Assembly: GCA_947453195.1 (NCBI GenBank)
Contig: CANGFO010000001.1
Location: 1-64,000, forward strand
Length of the DNA: 64,000 nt
Source: Flavobacteriaceae bacterium
GTDB taxonomy: Bacteria > Bacteroidota > Bacteroidia > Flavobacteriales > Flavobacteriaceae
Direction: 5' to 3'
In this document: one piece after another, positions 26,930 through 37,000 of the stretch
Position numbering within the stretch: position 1 is the stretch's first letter
Layout of the letters: each line of letters begins with the position of its first letter
The notes under the pieces: generated by a model
Database searches by the model: none
Seen by the model: the letters and a program-made list of their open reading frames with translations, nothing else
Told to the model about the DNA's origin: nothing
Made by a program: the position numbers and the translations under genes

Positions 26930-29900
26930 CTACAAATTTACAATATTGCTGTTTTCTCCAATGTAAATCAGTGCTTTTTTGACTACTTTATATCCCATTT
27001 CTTCTATAACTTTTTGATAATTTTCTAATTGCGCTTGGTGTTTTGGCAAATAGGATCCCGTTTTATAATCCAATAAATAAATTTCATTGAAACTAGTAAG
27101 CACCATTCGGTCGGGTTTTACCAAGTTCCCTCCTTTTTGAATAATGGCCTGTTCATTTAATACTTGAACCCCCTCTGCAAAAAAAGCAGTTAAATCGTTA
27201 TGATTTACAATTTCGTGAATGGATTTGCCCACTTCCTCTTTTTGCGTAGGCACAATTAATCCATTTTCAATGGCTTTTGTAATGGCCAAATCGACATCGT
27301 TTTTGGTTTTAATAAATGAAAGGATTTCATGTATGGTATTCCCGTATTCTATAGCATTTTGCTGCTTAGTATTCCACATGATGCTTTCGCGTTGCGCTAT
27401 TTTGATACTTCTAGGATCCAATGTTTCTATCACTTGCGGAATTGGCAACAACTCTTTTGCTTCCTCTTTTTCTTTAGATAGTTTTTTAGGTTGACCAAAT
27501 TCATATACCAATTTGTTTTCGTCAAATCCTTTGTCTTGCAAAAACCCAATAAAATAGGAAGATAAATTACTTGGCAATGTGCCGTCTTTTTTAATATTTA
27601 TAGCAGAAATAACATGCAATTGCTCTTCGGCACGAGTTAAAGAAACATAAAGCACATTGATAATGTCTAAGATGTCTTCTTGCTTTTTCTGTTTGTATAT
27701 TTGTGACGCGTCGGAGCCATAATTCTCTACTTTACTGCTTTTATCAACCAAGGCCTTTGAAATTCCAACCACATTTTCATCGGCATTAAGCCAAATTTTT
27801 TCTTTTGGCCCCCGACTAAAATCTTGCTCTGCAAACGGTAAAATTACCACAGGAAACTCCAACCCTTTCGATTTATGAATGGTCATAATTCGAACGGCAT
27901 CATTTCCTTCTGGCGATGGAATGCTTAGTTTTTCTCCATTTTTATTCCAATACGATAGAAAATCAGAAATTCCTGCTTGATTTTTTAAGTCTCTTTCCAA
28001 TACAATATCTAAGAAATACTGAATGTAGGCATTGCATTTTGCAACCGGAATCACTTTTGAAATAATAATTTCTGTGGCTTCATAAAGTGATTTTTTTCTA
28101 CAAACTTCAAATGAAAAATTCAAATCAAATTGCAGCAACCAATCTTGAAATTCCTTTTCTTTTTTTAATGAAATACCTTCCGCAATAAAATCAGAAATTG
28201 GTAAATTATGTTGGTGATTTACCGCCAAATAATATAAAAATTGCGCTTTTGATTCTTGATCATTACTGTTTTTTAAATAACGTAAGAAATTTATTACACA
28301 TTGCACTTCCGAGGAAGCGCCAATTAAAATGCTTTCAGAGGATAAAACGGATATGCCATTCTCTGTTAAATAATTGGCAATTGCTGTTCCCTGATTTTTT
28401 TTGCGGGTTAGAATTACAATATCTTTATTTTTGAATCCGTTCTTTTTTATTTCTTCAATTTTAGCTAAAGTCGCCTTGAGATACATTTGAAATTTGTCCG
28501 AATTTTCTTCGTCTTCCTCGTCTTCGTCTACTTTAGGTAAAAAAGAAATCGAAACCAATCCGCCTTTTTTATGGTTCTCCTTTTGATGGCTGTGATTTTC
28601 ATATAAATCTTTATAGTCATCGTTTTCAAATTGACCCGACAAATAGCTAAAGAACTTATTATTGAAATCAATCACCTCCGAATAGCTTCTATAATTAGTG
28701 TCCAAACTAAAAGGTTTCCAATCTGGATTTACAAATGGATTTGCGCCTTTTGCCAATTCAATAAATTGCTCTGCTTTTCCGCCGCGCCATCTGTAAATGG
28801 ATTGTTTTGGATCTCCAACCACAAGCAGCGACCCTCTTTCGCCCTGCATGTCTTCGCTCGACAATGCATTATCTATTAACGGAATCAAATTTTGCCATTG
28901 CATTTCGGATGTATCCTGAAATTCATCTATAAAAAAATGACGGTACCGTTCTCCCAATCGTTCGTAAATAAATGGTGCCGGTTGGTTTTGAATTTGTTCG
29001 TTTATTAATTTATTAAATTCGGATATCGAAAGTAGGTTTTGCTCTTTTTGAATTTTTGCTAATTCATTACTTACTGTATTCAATAAAGAAAGAGGTGTAA
29101 TATTTTTTAGAAAGGCTTCATAAAAATTTCGACTTTCAAATTTGATGTAAATTGCCTCAAGAACTACTAATAAATCAGGAATTATTCCTTCAATAATGGC
29201 TGAATCTTTTGCGGTTTTATTAATTTTTATGTCTTCTGGTTCGCGATACGTTTTATTGTCTGGTTTAAATTTTCGGTTTTGGATGCTCTCAATATGCTTC
29301 GGTAAATACCCTCCCGAAAATGATTTTACATCAATCCCTTTTTCGTTTATCAGTCGCATGGCAAGATTGGCCATTTCAACTGTTTCGTCTTCAATTTCTT
29401 TGGAAAGCGCTTGTAATTTCTTTTTTATTTCTACAAATTCTGAAATGGATTTATCATTAAAATGCTTGATTTCTTCCCGATTATTTTCATCCAAAATTAA
29501 CCTCCCCGTATCCATAATTTCCCGAGAAACATCCCACGATTTATCCTCGTCGGTTTTTTGCATGGTGAATTCAACCAATAAATTGGTTAGTATTTCGTCT
29601 TCTCCTGCCTGAGCAATTAAAGCATCAATTGCCTCAGTCAGCAAGTTTTCGGTATCCAAAGAAACTTCAAAAGTGATGGGTAAATTTAAATCGTGTGCAA
29701 AAGTTCGAATTACACGATGCGTAAATTTATCTATGGTAGATATATCAAAAGCCGCATAATTATGAATCAAATTTTTAATAATGCTCTTCGCCTTTACCTG
29801 AATGTCTTGCAAACTCATGCTGGTTTCGGCATAGATAACTTGCATTAATTCGATAGCTTTTTCAGAGGGTTTGTCTTTCGTAAATTCGGTCAAACTCTCC

Positions 29901-30082
29901 ACCACCCTGCTTTTCATTTCATGCACTGCTTTATTGGTAAAAGTGATGGCAAGAATGGTTCGATAGGCATCTGGTTTTTTGGATAACAGAATAATTTTAA
30001 GGTATTCTTTTACCAAAGTATAGGTTTTTCCAGAACCTGCCGAAGCATCATATAAAGAAAAAGCGGGTTTATTTTGGGTCAT
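26930..30082 (-). CDS. addA: UvrD-family helicase-nuclease, AddA-like
   Basis: The 1050-residue subunit of the double-strand-break resection machine shows SF1 helicase motifs in order: ASAGSGKTYTLVKEYL (Walker A), ILAITFTNKAVHEMKSR, FIDEFQDTSEMQW (motif II), VGDPKQSIYRWRGG (motif III), VRIMTIHKSKGLEFPVV (motif V) and NVLYVSLTRAEEQLHV (motif VI). The end carries a RecB-like nuclease core (KPDRMVLT, IYLLDYKTGSYLPKHQAQLENY). Kbl follows on the same strand after 42 bases. No Chi-like site can be assigned from sequence alone. Confidence 0.93.
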   Translation of the reverse strand: MTQNKPAFSLYDASAGSGKTYTLVKEYLKIILLSKKPDAYRTILAITFTNKAVHEMKSRVVESLTEFTKDKPSEKAIELMQVIYAETSMSLQDIQVKAKSIIKNLIHNYAAFDISTIDKFTHRVIRTFAHDLNLPITFEVSLDTENLLTEAIDALIAQAGEDEILTNLLVEFTMQKTDEDKSWDVSREIMDTGRLILDENNREEIKHFNDKSISEFVEIKKKLQALSKEIEDETVEMANLAMRLINEKGIDVKSFSGGYLPKHIESIQNRKFKPDNKTYREPEDIKINKTAKDSAIIEGIIPDLLVVLEAIYIKFESRNFYEAFLKNITPLSLLNTVSNELAKIQKEQNLLSISEFNKLINEQIQNQPAPFIYERLGERYRHFFIDEFQDTSEMQWQNLIPLIDNALSSEDMQGERGSLLVVGDPKQSIYRWRGGKAEQFIELAKGANPFVNPDWKPFSLDTNYRSYSEVIDFNNKFFSYLSGQFENDDYKDLYENHSHQKENHKKGGLVSISFLPKVDEDEEDEENSDKFQMYLKATLAKIEEIKKNGFKNKDIVILTRKKNQGTAIANYLTENGISVLSSESILIGASSEVQCVINFLRYLKNSNDQESKAQFLYYLAVNHQHNLPISDFIAEGISLKKEKEFQDWLLQFDLNFSFEVCRKKSLYEATEIIISKVIPVAKCNAYIQYFLDIVLERDLKNQAGISDFLSYWNKNGEKLSIPSPEGNDAVRIMTIHKSKGLEFPVVILPFAEQDFSRGPKEKIWLNADENVVGISKALVDKSSKVENYGSDASQIYKQKKQEDILDIINVLYVSLTRAEEQLHVISAINIKKDGTLPSNLSSYFIGFLQDKGFDENKLVYEFGQPKKLSKEKEEAKELLPIPQVIETLDPRSIKIAQRESIMWNTKQQNAIEYGNTIHEILSFIKTKNDVDLAITKAIENGLIVPTQKEEVGKSIHEIVNHNDLTAFFAEGVQVLNEQAIIQKGGNLVKPDRMVLTSFNEIYLLDYKTGSYLPKHQAQLENYQKVIEEMGYKVVKKALIYIGENSNIVNL

Positions 30083-30161
30083 ATATATGCAAATCAGTTT
30101 TGAAAATTTATTCGATAAAAGTAAACCAATTTTAATTATTTGTTAGGGAGTTACCATTCAT

Positions 30162-31595
30162 TTAATTCTGAATTAATTGCTTTGAATTAAAAAATTGATT
30201 TTCCTTCATTTTTTTCAACTGTAAATCTAATTCGGATTTATTGTTTAAAACCAACATAATAATGGTTCTCTTTTTATTATCTATTAAACTTAAATTTAAA
30301 GGAATCTTTTCAAATTTGACCTCTTTAATTTCAGGAAAATATTCCGAAAGACTTTTTAATGTATCATTTTGATTTGAATCAATAATGAAGAATTGATTGT
30401 TATTATTCTCTGTAATGCTTTCAATACTATAAGGATGAAGGATTGGAGAGGATTGATTTATATTGGAAATCTGAAAATAGTTACTCAACTGATTTACAAG
30501 TTCATTTCCTTCAAAATCATCATAATAAACTATTGTTTTATTCAAGGATTGAGCATAATTATAAATTGAATTTGGAAATTTTTCTGAAAATAATTGAATT
30601 GATTTATCTATGAATTCTTTATCAATAGTTTTTTTTTTTTGCAAATAATCTTCAACCAGTGGATAAATTGCCTTTGCAAAACCATTGATTGTTTCATCAT
30701 CATACCATTCGGATTCATCTAATTTGCCATTAATTTCTTTGTAGGCATAACCATTCCCAAGGGCTGTTGCTAATGCTTCATTAATATAAGTATAAGCCTG
30801 TTTAGAATAAATAGATTGATTTTCTTTGAAATAGTTATCTAGTTGGATCTGCACTTCTTTAGATTGATTTTGATATAAAACATGACACATTTCATGAAGT
30901 GCAACACCGTTTACTCCTATTCTATCTTTATCTTCCGTTAATATACTTACACACAAAGCATTGATGTGTGGCGTTGCTGTTGTATTTCCTTTACTGCCAA
31001 GAATTGGATAAATTACAACATTAAAAGGTGTTTTTTCTGTCCAAGAGGAGTCGTAAAAATGATTAAATTTTTGAAATATAGAAGCGTTACTTTTTTCATA
31101 TTTTGAAAGTTCTTCTAAATGGCTTATTAATTTTTTATCGCTTTCTCTCCAAATTATTTTATCATATTTTTTTTCTGCATTCTTTAATATTTCATAAAGT
31201 TTTTCATTGTCTGAAATGGTAATTAATCCAAGATTTTTTTGTTTGAATTCTTCTAGATTAGATGAATTTACAGCATTCATAGAAATAATATCAAAAGAAT
31301 TTCCATAATTATTTCTGTCTTCTGGAAAACCATCAAATTTGAACTGATTGTATAAATTTATTTTTTTATACTCCTCGCACAGTTTCCCAAACTCATTGTC
31401 ATTTTTTGTATTTTCATGAATGAATTTTTCTAATGTTTTTGAGGTTCCATGGGAGCCAATTGAAGTTTCCATAAAATTAAAAACACAATAGGTTTTGCTA
31501 ATTTTATATTTGAAAAAAGTTTGTGAAAAGGAATTAATTGCAATCAAAAGAAATAGCAATACAAATCTCGTTATGGAATGATTAGGTTTTAGCAT
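30162..31595 (-). CDS. secreted putative zinc metallopeptidase (HExxH), family not recognised
   Basis: The 477-residue product begins with a hydrophobic signal sequence (residues about 10-25, [15 protein letters not shown]). Near residue 234 it has HEMCHVL, an HExxH zinc motif, and 35 residues after it [10 protein letters not shown] with a Glu at about 273, arranged as in gluzincins. Residues 280-350 are acidic and helical, and the C-terminal third is Asn-rich. I know no family name for it. It is the only gene between the addA and sodA promoters. An A12 run on the coding strand (30629-30640) encodes QKKK. Protease activity is inferred only from the motif. Confidence 0.7.
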   Translation of the reverse strand: MLKPNHSITRFVLLFLLIAINSFSQTFFKYKISKTYCVFNFMETSIGSHGTSKTLEKFIHENTKNDNEFGKLCEEYKKINLYNQFKFDGFPEDRNNYGNSFDIISMNAVNSSNLEEFKQKNLGLITISDNEKLYEILKNAEKKYDKIIWRESDKKLISHLEELSKYEKSNASIFQKFNHFYDSSWTEKTPFNVVIYPILGSKGNTTATPHINALCVSILTEDKDRIGVNGVALHEMCHVLYQNQSKEVQIQLDNYFKENQSIYSKQAYTYINEALATALGNGYAYKEINGKLDESEWYDDETINGFAKAIYPLVEDYLQKKKTIDKEFIDKSIQLFSEKFPNSIYNYAQSLNKTIVYYDDFEGNELVNQLSNYFQISNINQSSPILHPYSIESITENNNNQFFIIDSNQNDTLKSLSEYFPEIKEVKFEKIPLNLSLIDNKKRTIIMLVLNNKSELDLQLKKMKENQFFNSKQLIQN

Positions 31596-31652
31596 ATTTT
31601 TTCAAATGTGATATATGTAAAAAAAGTATTTTCTTTTACAAAGATAAATGTA

Positions 31653-31660
31653 TAAATTTG
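31653..31660 (+). promoter_or_regulatory. -7 box of sodA
   Basis: TAAATTTG, 36 bases before the preferred ATG at 31697; no clear -33 element. The position argues against the upstream TTG start in the ORF track. Confidence 0.4.
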
Positions 31661-31696
31661 AAATCAATTTTAGTATTAACCAATAATAAATATATT

Positions 31697-32302
31697 ATGG
31701 CATTTGAATTACCACAATTACCTTACGCTTACGATGCGTTAGAACCACATATTGATGCACGCACAATGGAAATTCACCATTCAAAACATCATAATGCATA
31801 CACGACCAACTTAAATGCTGCCATTGCAGGAACCGAATTAGAAGGAAAATCTATCGAAGAAATCCTTAAAAATTTGGACATGACTAAAGCAGCCATTCGA
31901 AATAATGGTGGTGGATTTTACAATCACAATTTGTTTTGGACTGTAATGTCTCCAAATGGTGGTGGGCTGCCAACAGGCGAATTACTTGCGGCTATTGAAA
32001 AAGATTTTGGTTCATTTGAAGATTTTAAAGCAGCATTTGCAAAAGCAGGCGCTACACAATTTGGTTCTGGTTGGGCTTGGCTTTGTGTTAAAGACGGAAA
32101 ACTAGAAGTATGCGGAACACCAAATCAAGACAATACTTTAATGCCTGGTGTAGGTTGCGGCGGATTTCCAATTCTTGCAATGGACGTTTGGGAACATGCA
32201 TATTACTTAAACTATCAAAACCGTCGTCCAGATTATATTGAAGCTTTTTTCAATGTAATTAATTGGGCAGAAGTTTCTAAAAGATACGAATCGGCTAAAT
32301 AA
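31697..32302 (+). CDS. sodA: superoxide dismutase (Mn/Fe type, Mn-like signature)
   Basis: This cytosolic enzyme converts superoxide to oxygen and hydrogen peroxide. The 201-residue product has the four metal ligands in [12 protein letters not shown] (His), [10 protein letters not shown] (His) and [17 protein letters not shown] (Asp, His). Position-specific residues [12 protein letters not shown] resemble Mn-type enzymes, with Gln supplied from the C-terminal half. Fe or cambialistic use cannot be excluded, since this is common in Bacteroidota. The 13 upstream codons in the track are rejected because the family begins at [11 protein letters not shown] terminator follows. Confidence 0.95.
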   Translation: MAFELPQLPYAYDALEPHIDARTMEIHHSKHHNAYTTNLNAAIAGTELEGKSIEEILKNLDMTKAAIRNNGGGFYNHNLFWTVMSPNGGGLPTGELLAAIEKDFGSFEDFKAAFAKAGATQFGSGWAWLCVKDGKLEVCGTPNQDNTLMPGVGCGGFPILAMDVWEHAYYLNYQNRRPDYIEAFFNVINWAEVSKRYESAK

Positions 32303-32322
32303 TAATTAGTCCATTTTCATAT

Positions 32323-32354
32323 AAAAAATCCCAATTCATGATTGGGATTTTTTT
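32323..32354. terminator. bidirectional terminator between sodA and threonine dehydrogenase
   Basis: The stem AAAAATCCCAAT/ATTGGGATTTTT with a five-base loop has T or A runs on both sides. Confidence 0.85.
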
Positions 32355-32357
32355 ATG

Positions 32358-33299
32358 CTATTTCTTTAAATTTTCTAACATCACCTCGGTCATCGAGTCC
32401 ATTTCAAATTCGTGTTTCCAACCCCAATCTTCTCTTGCAGAAGAATCATCAATAGAAGCTGGCCAGCTATCCGCAATTTTTTGTCTAAAATCGGGTTTGT
32501 AGGAAATTGTAAAATTCGGAATGTGTTTTTTGATTTCTTCAGCAATCTCGGCAGGCGTAAAACTAATCCCTGCCAAATTATAAGAGGATCTAATTTTTAC
32601 AGCATCTTTATCGGCTTGCATAATTTCTACAGTAGCTCTAATGGCATCGTCCATATACATCATGGGCAATTTCGTTTTCTCCGAAAGAAAGCACTCAAAC
32701 TTCCCTTTCTTCAATGCCTTGTGGTAAATATCTACAGCATAATCGGTGGTGCCTCCTCCTGGCTCGGTAGTCCAACTGATTAAACCTGGATAACGAATGC
32801 TTCGCACATCCACTCCATATTGGTGGTGGTAATATTCACACCAGCGCTCTCCGGTTTGTTTACTAATTCCATAAACCGTGGTGGGTTCCATTATGGTATA
32901 TTGTGGTGTATTTTCTCTTGGAGTTGTTGGTCCAAAAACGGCAATACTCGAAGGCCAAAATATTTTTTTGATTTTTTTAGCTTTCGCCAAATTCAAGACA
33001 TGAAACAGCGAATTCATATTTAAATCCCAAGCAAAGGCAGGGTTTTTTTCGGCTGTAGCCGATAATAACGCCGCCATTAAATAGACATCTGTAATTTGGT
33101 ATTGCTCTACTAAATGTTCAATTTGATTGTAATCTAAGGCATTTACAACTTCAAAAATTCCGTTGTTTACGATATCATTATTTAGCTTTCTAATATCAGA
33201 GGCAATGACATTATCATTTCCATAAATGCTTCGCAGTTTAGTAGTTAACTCGGTTCCAATTTGACCGCAAGCGCCTATAATTAATATTTTGGTAGACAT
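32358..33299 (-). CDS. L-threonine 3-dehydrogenase, short-chain (epimerase-like) type
   Basis: This NAD-dependent enzyme oxidises threonine to 2-amino-3-ketobutyrate, the substrate of Kbl. The 313-residue product has the extended-SDR Rossmann motif GACGQIGTELTTKL, the active-site Ser in FWPSSIAVFGP and the YGISK Tyr-Lys pair. The segments PGLISWTTEPGGGTTDYAVDIYHKAL and GWKHEFEMDSMTEVML are characteristic of the short-chain threonine dehydrogenases rather than UDP-sugar epimerases. The usual MDR-type Tdh is not seen. It is monocistronic and convergent with sodA. Confidence 0.9.
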   Translation of the reverse strand: MSTKILIIGACGQIGTELTTKLRSIYGNDNVIASDIRKLNNDIVNNGIFEVVNALDYNQIEHLVEQYQITDVYLMAALLSATAEKNPAFAWDLNMNSLFHVLNLAKAKKIKKIFWPSSIAVFGPTTPRENTPQYTIMEPTTVYGISKQTGERWCEYYHHQYGVDVRSIRYPGLISWTTEPGGGTTDYAVDIYHKALKKGKFECFLSEKTKLPMMYMDDAIRATVEIMQADKDAVKIRSSYNLAGISFTPAEIAEEIKKHIPNFTISYKPDFRQKIADSWPASIDDSSAREDWGWKHEFEMDSMTEVMLENLKK

Positions 33300-33318
33300 A
33301 ATTTGTTTGTTTGTGCTA

Positions 33319-33326
33319 CAAATATA
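33319..33326 (-). promoter_or_regulatory. -7 box of the threonine dehydrogenase gene
   Basis: TATATTTG on the minus strand, 19 bases before the ATG, with a TTG 25 bases further up (slightly long spacer). Confidence 0.45.
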
Positions 33327-33428
33327 ACGATTTCGTAAAGAATTTTGAAAACAATTCGGCCAACCTTAAAGCAATTAAACATTTATCAATCCTTTCACAA
33401 AATCTCTAAAACAAAACTACTACTTTTG

Positions 33429-33436
33429 TATTTTTG
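33429..33436 (+). promoter_or_regulatory. -7 box of the lipoprotein-mfd unit
   Basis: TATTTTTG at 33429-33436, directly preceded by a second box TACTTTTG at 33421-33428. The boxes lie inside the extended ORF of the track, which supports the shorter start at 33459. Confidence 0.5.
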
Positions 33437-33458
33437 CAAACTAATTCAAACTAGCACC

Positions 33459-34028
33459 ATGCCTTTTAAGAGCTTTTATTTTCTTTTAATACCTCTTTTC
33501 CTTGTTTCGTGTCAAAATGAAAACAAGGAATTAATTGTGGAGCAACAAAAAGAAGCTCAAAAAAGAGAAGTAGTTTTTTCAACCATTGAGCGCGGTTGGG
33601 TGTTTGATATTTCTCCAATTGAAGCCACTACACAGGCAAAAATAAATAACTGGGCAGAGTGGCGCAACTTCCTTACCGAAATCAATCAGAAGCCAAAAAG
33701 TACCATTGGCGCCTTTCAAAAAAAGGCAGCCGATTTATCAAAGAAAGCAATGAATTTGCAAGTAAATATTCCTTTAGAATTTAACAAACAGCAAATAAGA
33801 AGTAGAATTTCAGTTATTATCACCAAAGTAAAAAGTTTGGATTTATACATTCATTTGCGTCAAATTCCGGAGCAAAAAGTTATAAAATTGGTTAATGAGC
33901 TCAATACAGAAATTGACTACTTTCAATTGCAAATGGAAGAAATTGTAAAGCGTAGTCAGATTCCAATGGAAGAAGGCGAGCAAGACCTCATCAACATGAA
34001 GGATACTACTAGAGCCATTCCAAACTAA
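33459..34028 (+). CDS. small lipoprotein of unknown function, upstream of mfd
   Basis: The 189-residue product begins MPFKSFYFLLIPLFLVSC, a signal sequence with lipobox LVSC, followed by a Glu/Lys/Gln-rich helical region. Segments such as VNIPLEFNKQQIRSRISVIITKVKSL and VNELNTEIDYFQLQMEEIVK suggest a helical bundle. I know no family. The 38 extra N-terminal codons of the ORF track overlap the promoter and are rejected. Mfd follows after 18 bases with a TTG start, so the two are probably cotranscribed. Confidence 0.78.
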   Translation: MPFKSFYFLLIPLFLVSCQNENKELIVEQQKEAQKREVVFSTIERGWVFDISPIEATTQAKINNWAEWRNFLTEINQKPKSTIGAFQKKAADLSKKAMNLQVNIPLEFNKQQIRSRISVIITKVKSLDLYIHLRQIPEQKVIKLVNELNTEIDYFQLQMEEIVKRSQIPMEEGEQDLINMKDTTRAIPN

Positions 34029-34046
34029 ATTTCAAAAATCACCCTC

Positions 34047-37000
34047 TTGAATAAAAGTAGTTTTACTTCCGTTTATCAAAATTCGACTAAAGTTCAGCAG
34101 TTAGACAGCGCAATCCAACATCGCGATTGCAAAGTAAATGCGAAAGGCTTATTGGGTTCGGCCTTGTCTTTGGTAATTGAAGCTACTTTTGAAAAAGCAG
34201 AGTTGCCTTTCCTTTTATTATTTAACGACAAAGAAGAAGCGGCCTATTACCTCAACGATTTAGAGCAGTTATTGAACGACCAAGATGTATTGTTTTATCC
34301 GGGTTCGTACCGCCGTCCTTACCAAATTGACGAAACCGATAATGCCAATATTTTACTTCGATCGGAGGTTTTAAACCGAATAAATTCTCGCAAAAAACCA
34401 GCCATAATTGTTTCCTACGCCGAAGCCATTTTTGAAAAAGTAGTTACCAAAAAAGAACTTGAAAAAAACACGTTCAAGATTTCGGTAAACGACAAATTAG
34501 CCATTGATTTTATCAACGAAGTGCTGTTTGAATACAATTTTAAAAGAGTAGATTTTGTAACCGAGCCCGGAGAGTTCTCGGTTCGTGGAGGAATTGTAGA
34601 TGTATTTTCGTTCTCTAATGACAATCCGTATCGAATAGAGTTTTTTGGAAATGAAGTAGATTCCATTAGAAGTTTTGATGTAGAAACCCAACTTTCAATT
34701 GAAAAATTAAAGAAGGTTTCCATCATTCCAAACATGGAAAATAAATTTTTTGAAGAAAACCGAGAAAGCTTCCTTGATTATATTTCCGAAAAAACGGTGC
34801 TTTTTATTCAGGACACCGATTTCACCGGACAACAATTAGACAAATATTTCGATAAAGCAACCGAAGCTTTTTCAAAATTAGACGCCACCGTAAACCGATT
34901 AGTTCCAGAAGAGTTATTTGTTAATCAAAAGCAATTTCTAAAAAAAGCGCTTCATTTTTCGGTAGTTGAATTAAGCAATACACCCACTTTTTCGATAGAT
35001 AAAACAGTGGAATTTCATATCCAACCGCAACCCTCTTTCAACAAGCAATTTGATTTGCTTTTGAACAATTTAAACGATAACAATTCGCATGGAATTAAGA
35101 ATTATTTATTTTGTTCCAATGAAAGTCAGGCGAATCGTTTTCATGATATTTTTGAAGATATTGATGAAGAAAATCACGAGAGCATCCGGAAGCAATACCA
35201 AACCGTAGTTTTTCCGCTTTATCAAGGTTTTATTGACGAAGAACATCAAATTGCCTATTATACCGACCACCAAATATTTGAACGCTATCATAAATTTAGC
35301 ATCAAAAACGGGTATTCCAAAAAGCAAACCATCACGCTAAAAGAACTGAATTTACTAACCGTTGGTGATTATGTAACCCACATTGACCACGGAATTGGAA
35401 AATTTGGTGGTTTACAGAAAATTCAGGTTGAAGGCAAAACCCAAGAAGCCATAAAACTGGTTTATGCCGATAATGATATTGTTTATGTAAGTATTCATTC
35501 GCTACATAAAATATCCAAATACAATGGAAAAGATGGCGCTCCGCCAAAAATTTATAAGTTAGGTTCAAATGCTTGGAAAGCGTTAAAACAAAAAACTAAA
35601 GCGCGTGTTAAACACATTGCATTCAATTTAATTCAGTTGTACGCCAAGCGAAGATTGGAAAAAGGATTTGCTTGCGCACCGGATAGTTACCTGCAAAAAG
35701 AACTTGAAAGTTCGTTTATTTATGAAGATACCCCCGACCAAATTACTTCTACTAACGATGTGAAATTGGATATGGAAAACGATCGCCCAATGGACCGATT
35801 GGTGTGTGGTGATGTTGGTTTTGGTAAAACCGAAGTGGCTATTCGAGCAGCTTTTAAAGCGGTAGATAACGGAAAACAAGTAGCTGTTTTAGTGCCCACA
35901 ACTATTTTGGCCTACCAACATTTTCGTACATTTTCGGAACGACTAAAAGACATGCCGGTTACTATTGGGTATTTAAACCGATTTAGAACCGCCAAAGAAA
36001 AAACCGAAACCCTAAAAGAATTAGGCGAAGGAAAACTTGATATTATTATTGGAACGCACCAACTAGTCAACAATAATGTGCAATTCAAAGATTTGGGGTT
36101 ATTGATTATTGACGAAGAACAGAAATTTGGAGTAAATGTAAAAGACAAACTCAAAACGATTTCTGCCAATGTGGATACTTTGACCTTAACAGCAACCCCG
36201 ATTCCTAGAACTCTGCAGTTTTCATTAATGGCGGCAAGAGATTTGTCGGTAATAACTACACCCCCGCCCAATAGATATCCTATTGAAACACATGTGGTTC
36301 GTTTTCAAGAAGAGTTAATTCGGGATGCCATTTCATATGAAATTCAGCGAAACGGACAAGTTTTCTTCATCAATAACCGCATTGAAAATATTAAAGAAGT
36401 TGCCGGAATGATTCAGCGTTTGGTTCCCGATGCCCGAGTTGGTATTGGCCACGGCCAATTGGACGGCAAGAAACTCGAAGAATTAATGTTGGCTTTTATG
36501 AATGGTGAATTTGATGTTTTGGTTGCCACCACGATTATTGAAAGCGGTTTGGATGTGCCTAATGCCAATACGATTTTCATTAATAACGCCAATAATTTTG
36601 GACTGTCTGATTTGCATCAAATGCGGGGTCGTGTGGGACGAAGTAACAAGAAGGCGTTTTGCTATTTCATTACCCCAGCTTATTCGGCAATGACCGATGA
36701 TGCCCGAAAACGTATTCAGGCATTGGAGCAATTTTCAGAACTTGGAAGCGGTATAAATATTGCGATGAAAGATTTAGAAATTCGTGGTGCCGGAGATTTA
36801 TTAGGTGGCGAACAAAGTGGTTTTATCAATGATATCGGATTTGATACCTATCAAAAAATCATGAACGAGGCCATTGAGGAATTGAAAGAAAACGAATTCA
36901 AAGAATTATACCCTACCGAAAACAATATCGAAACTAAAGAATATGTCAAAGATTTACAAATTGACACTGATTTCGAATTGCTGTTTCCAGATGATTACAT

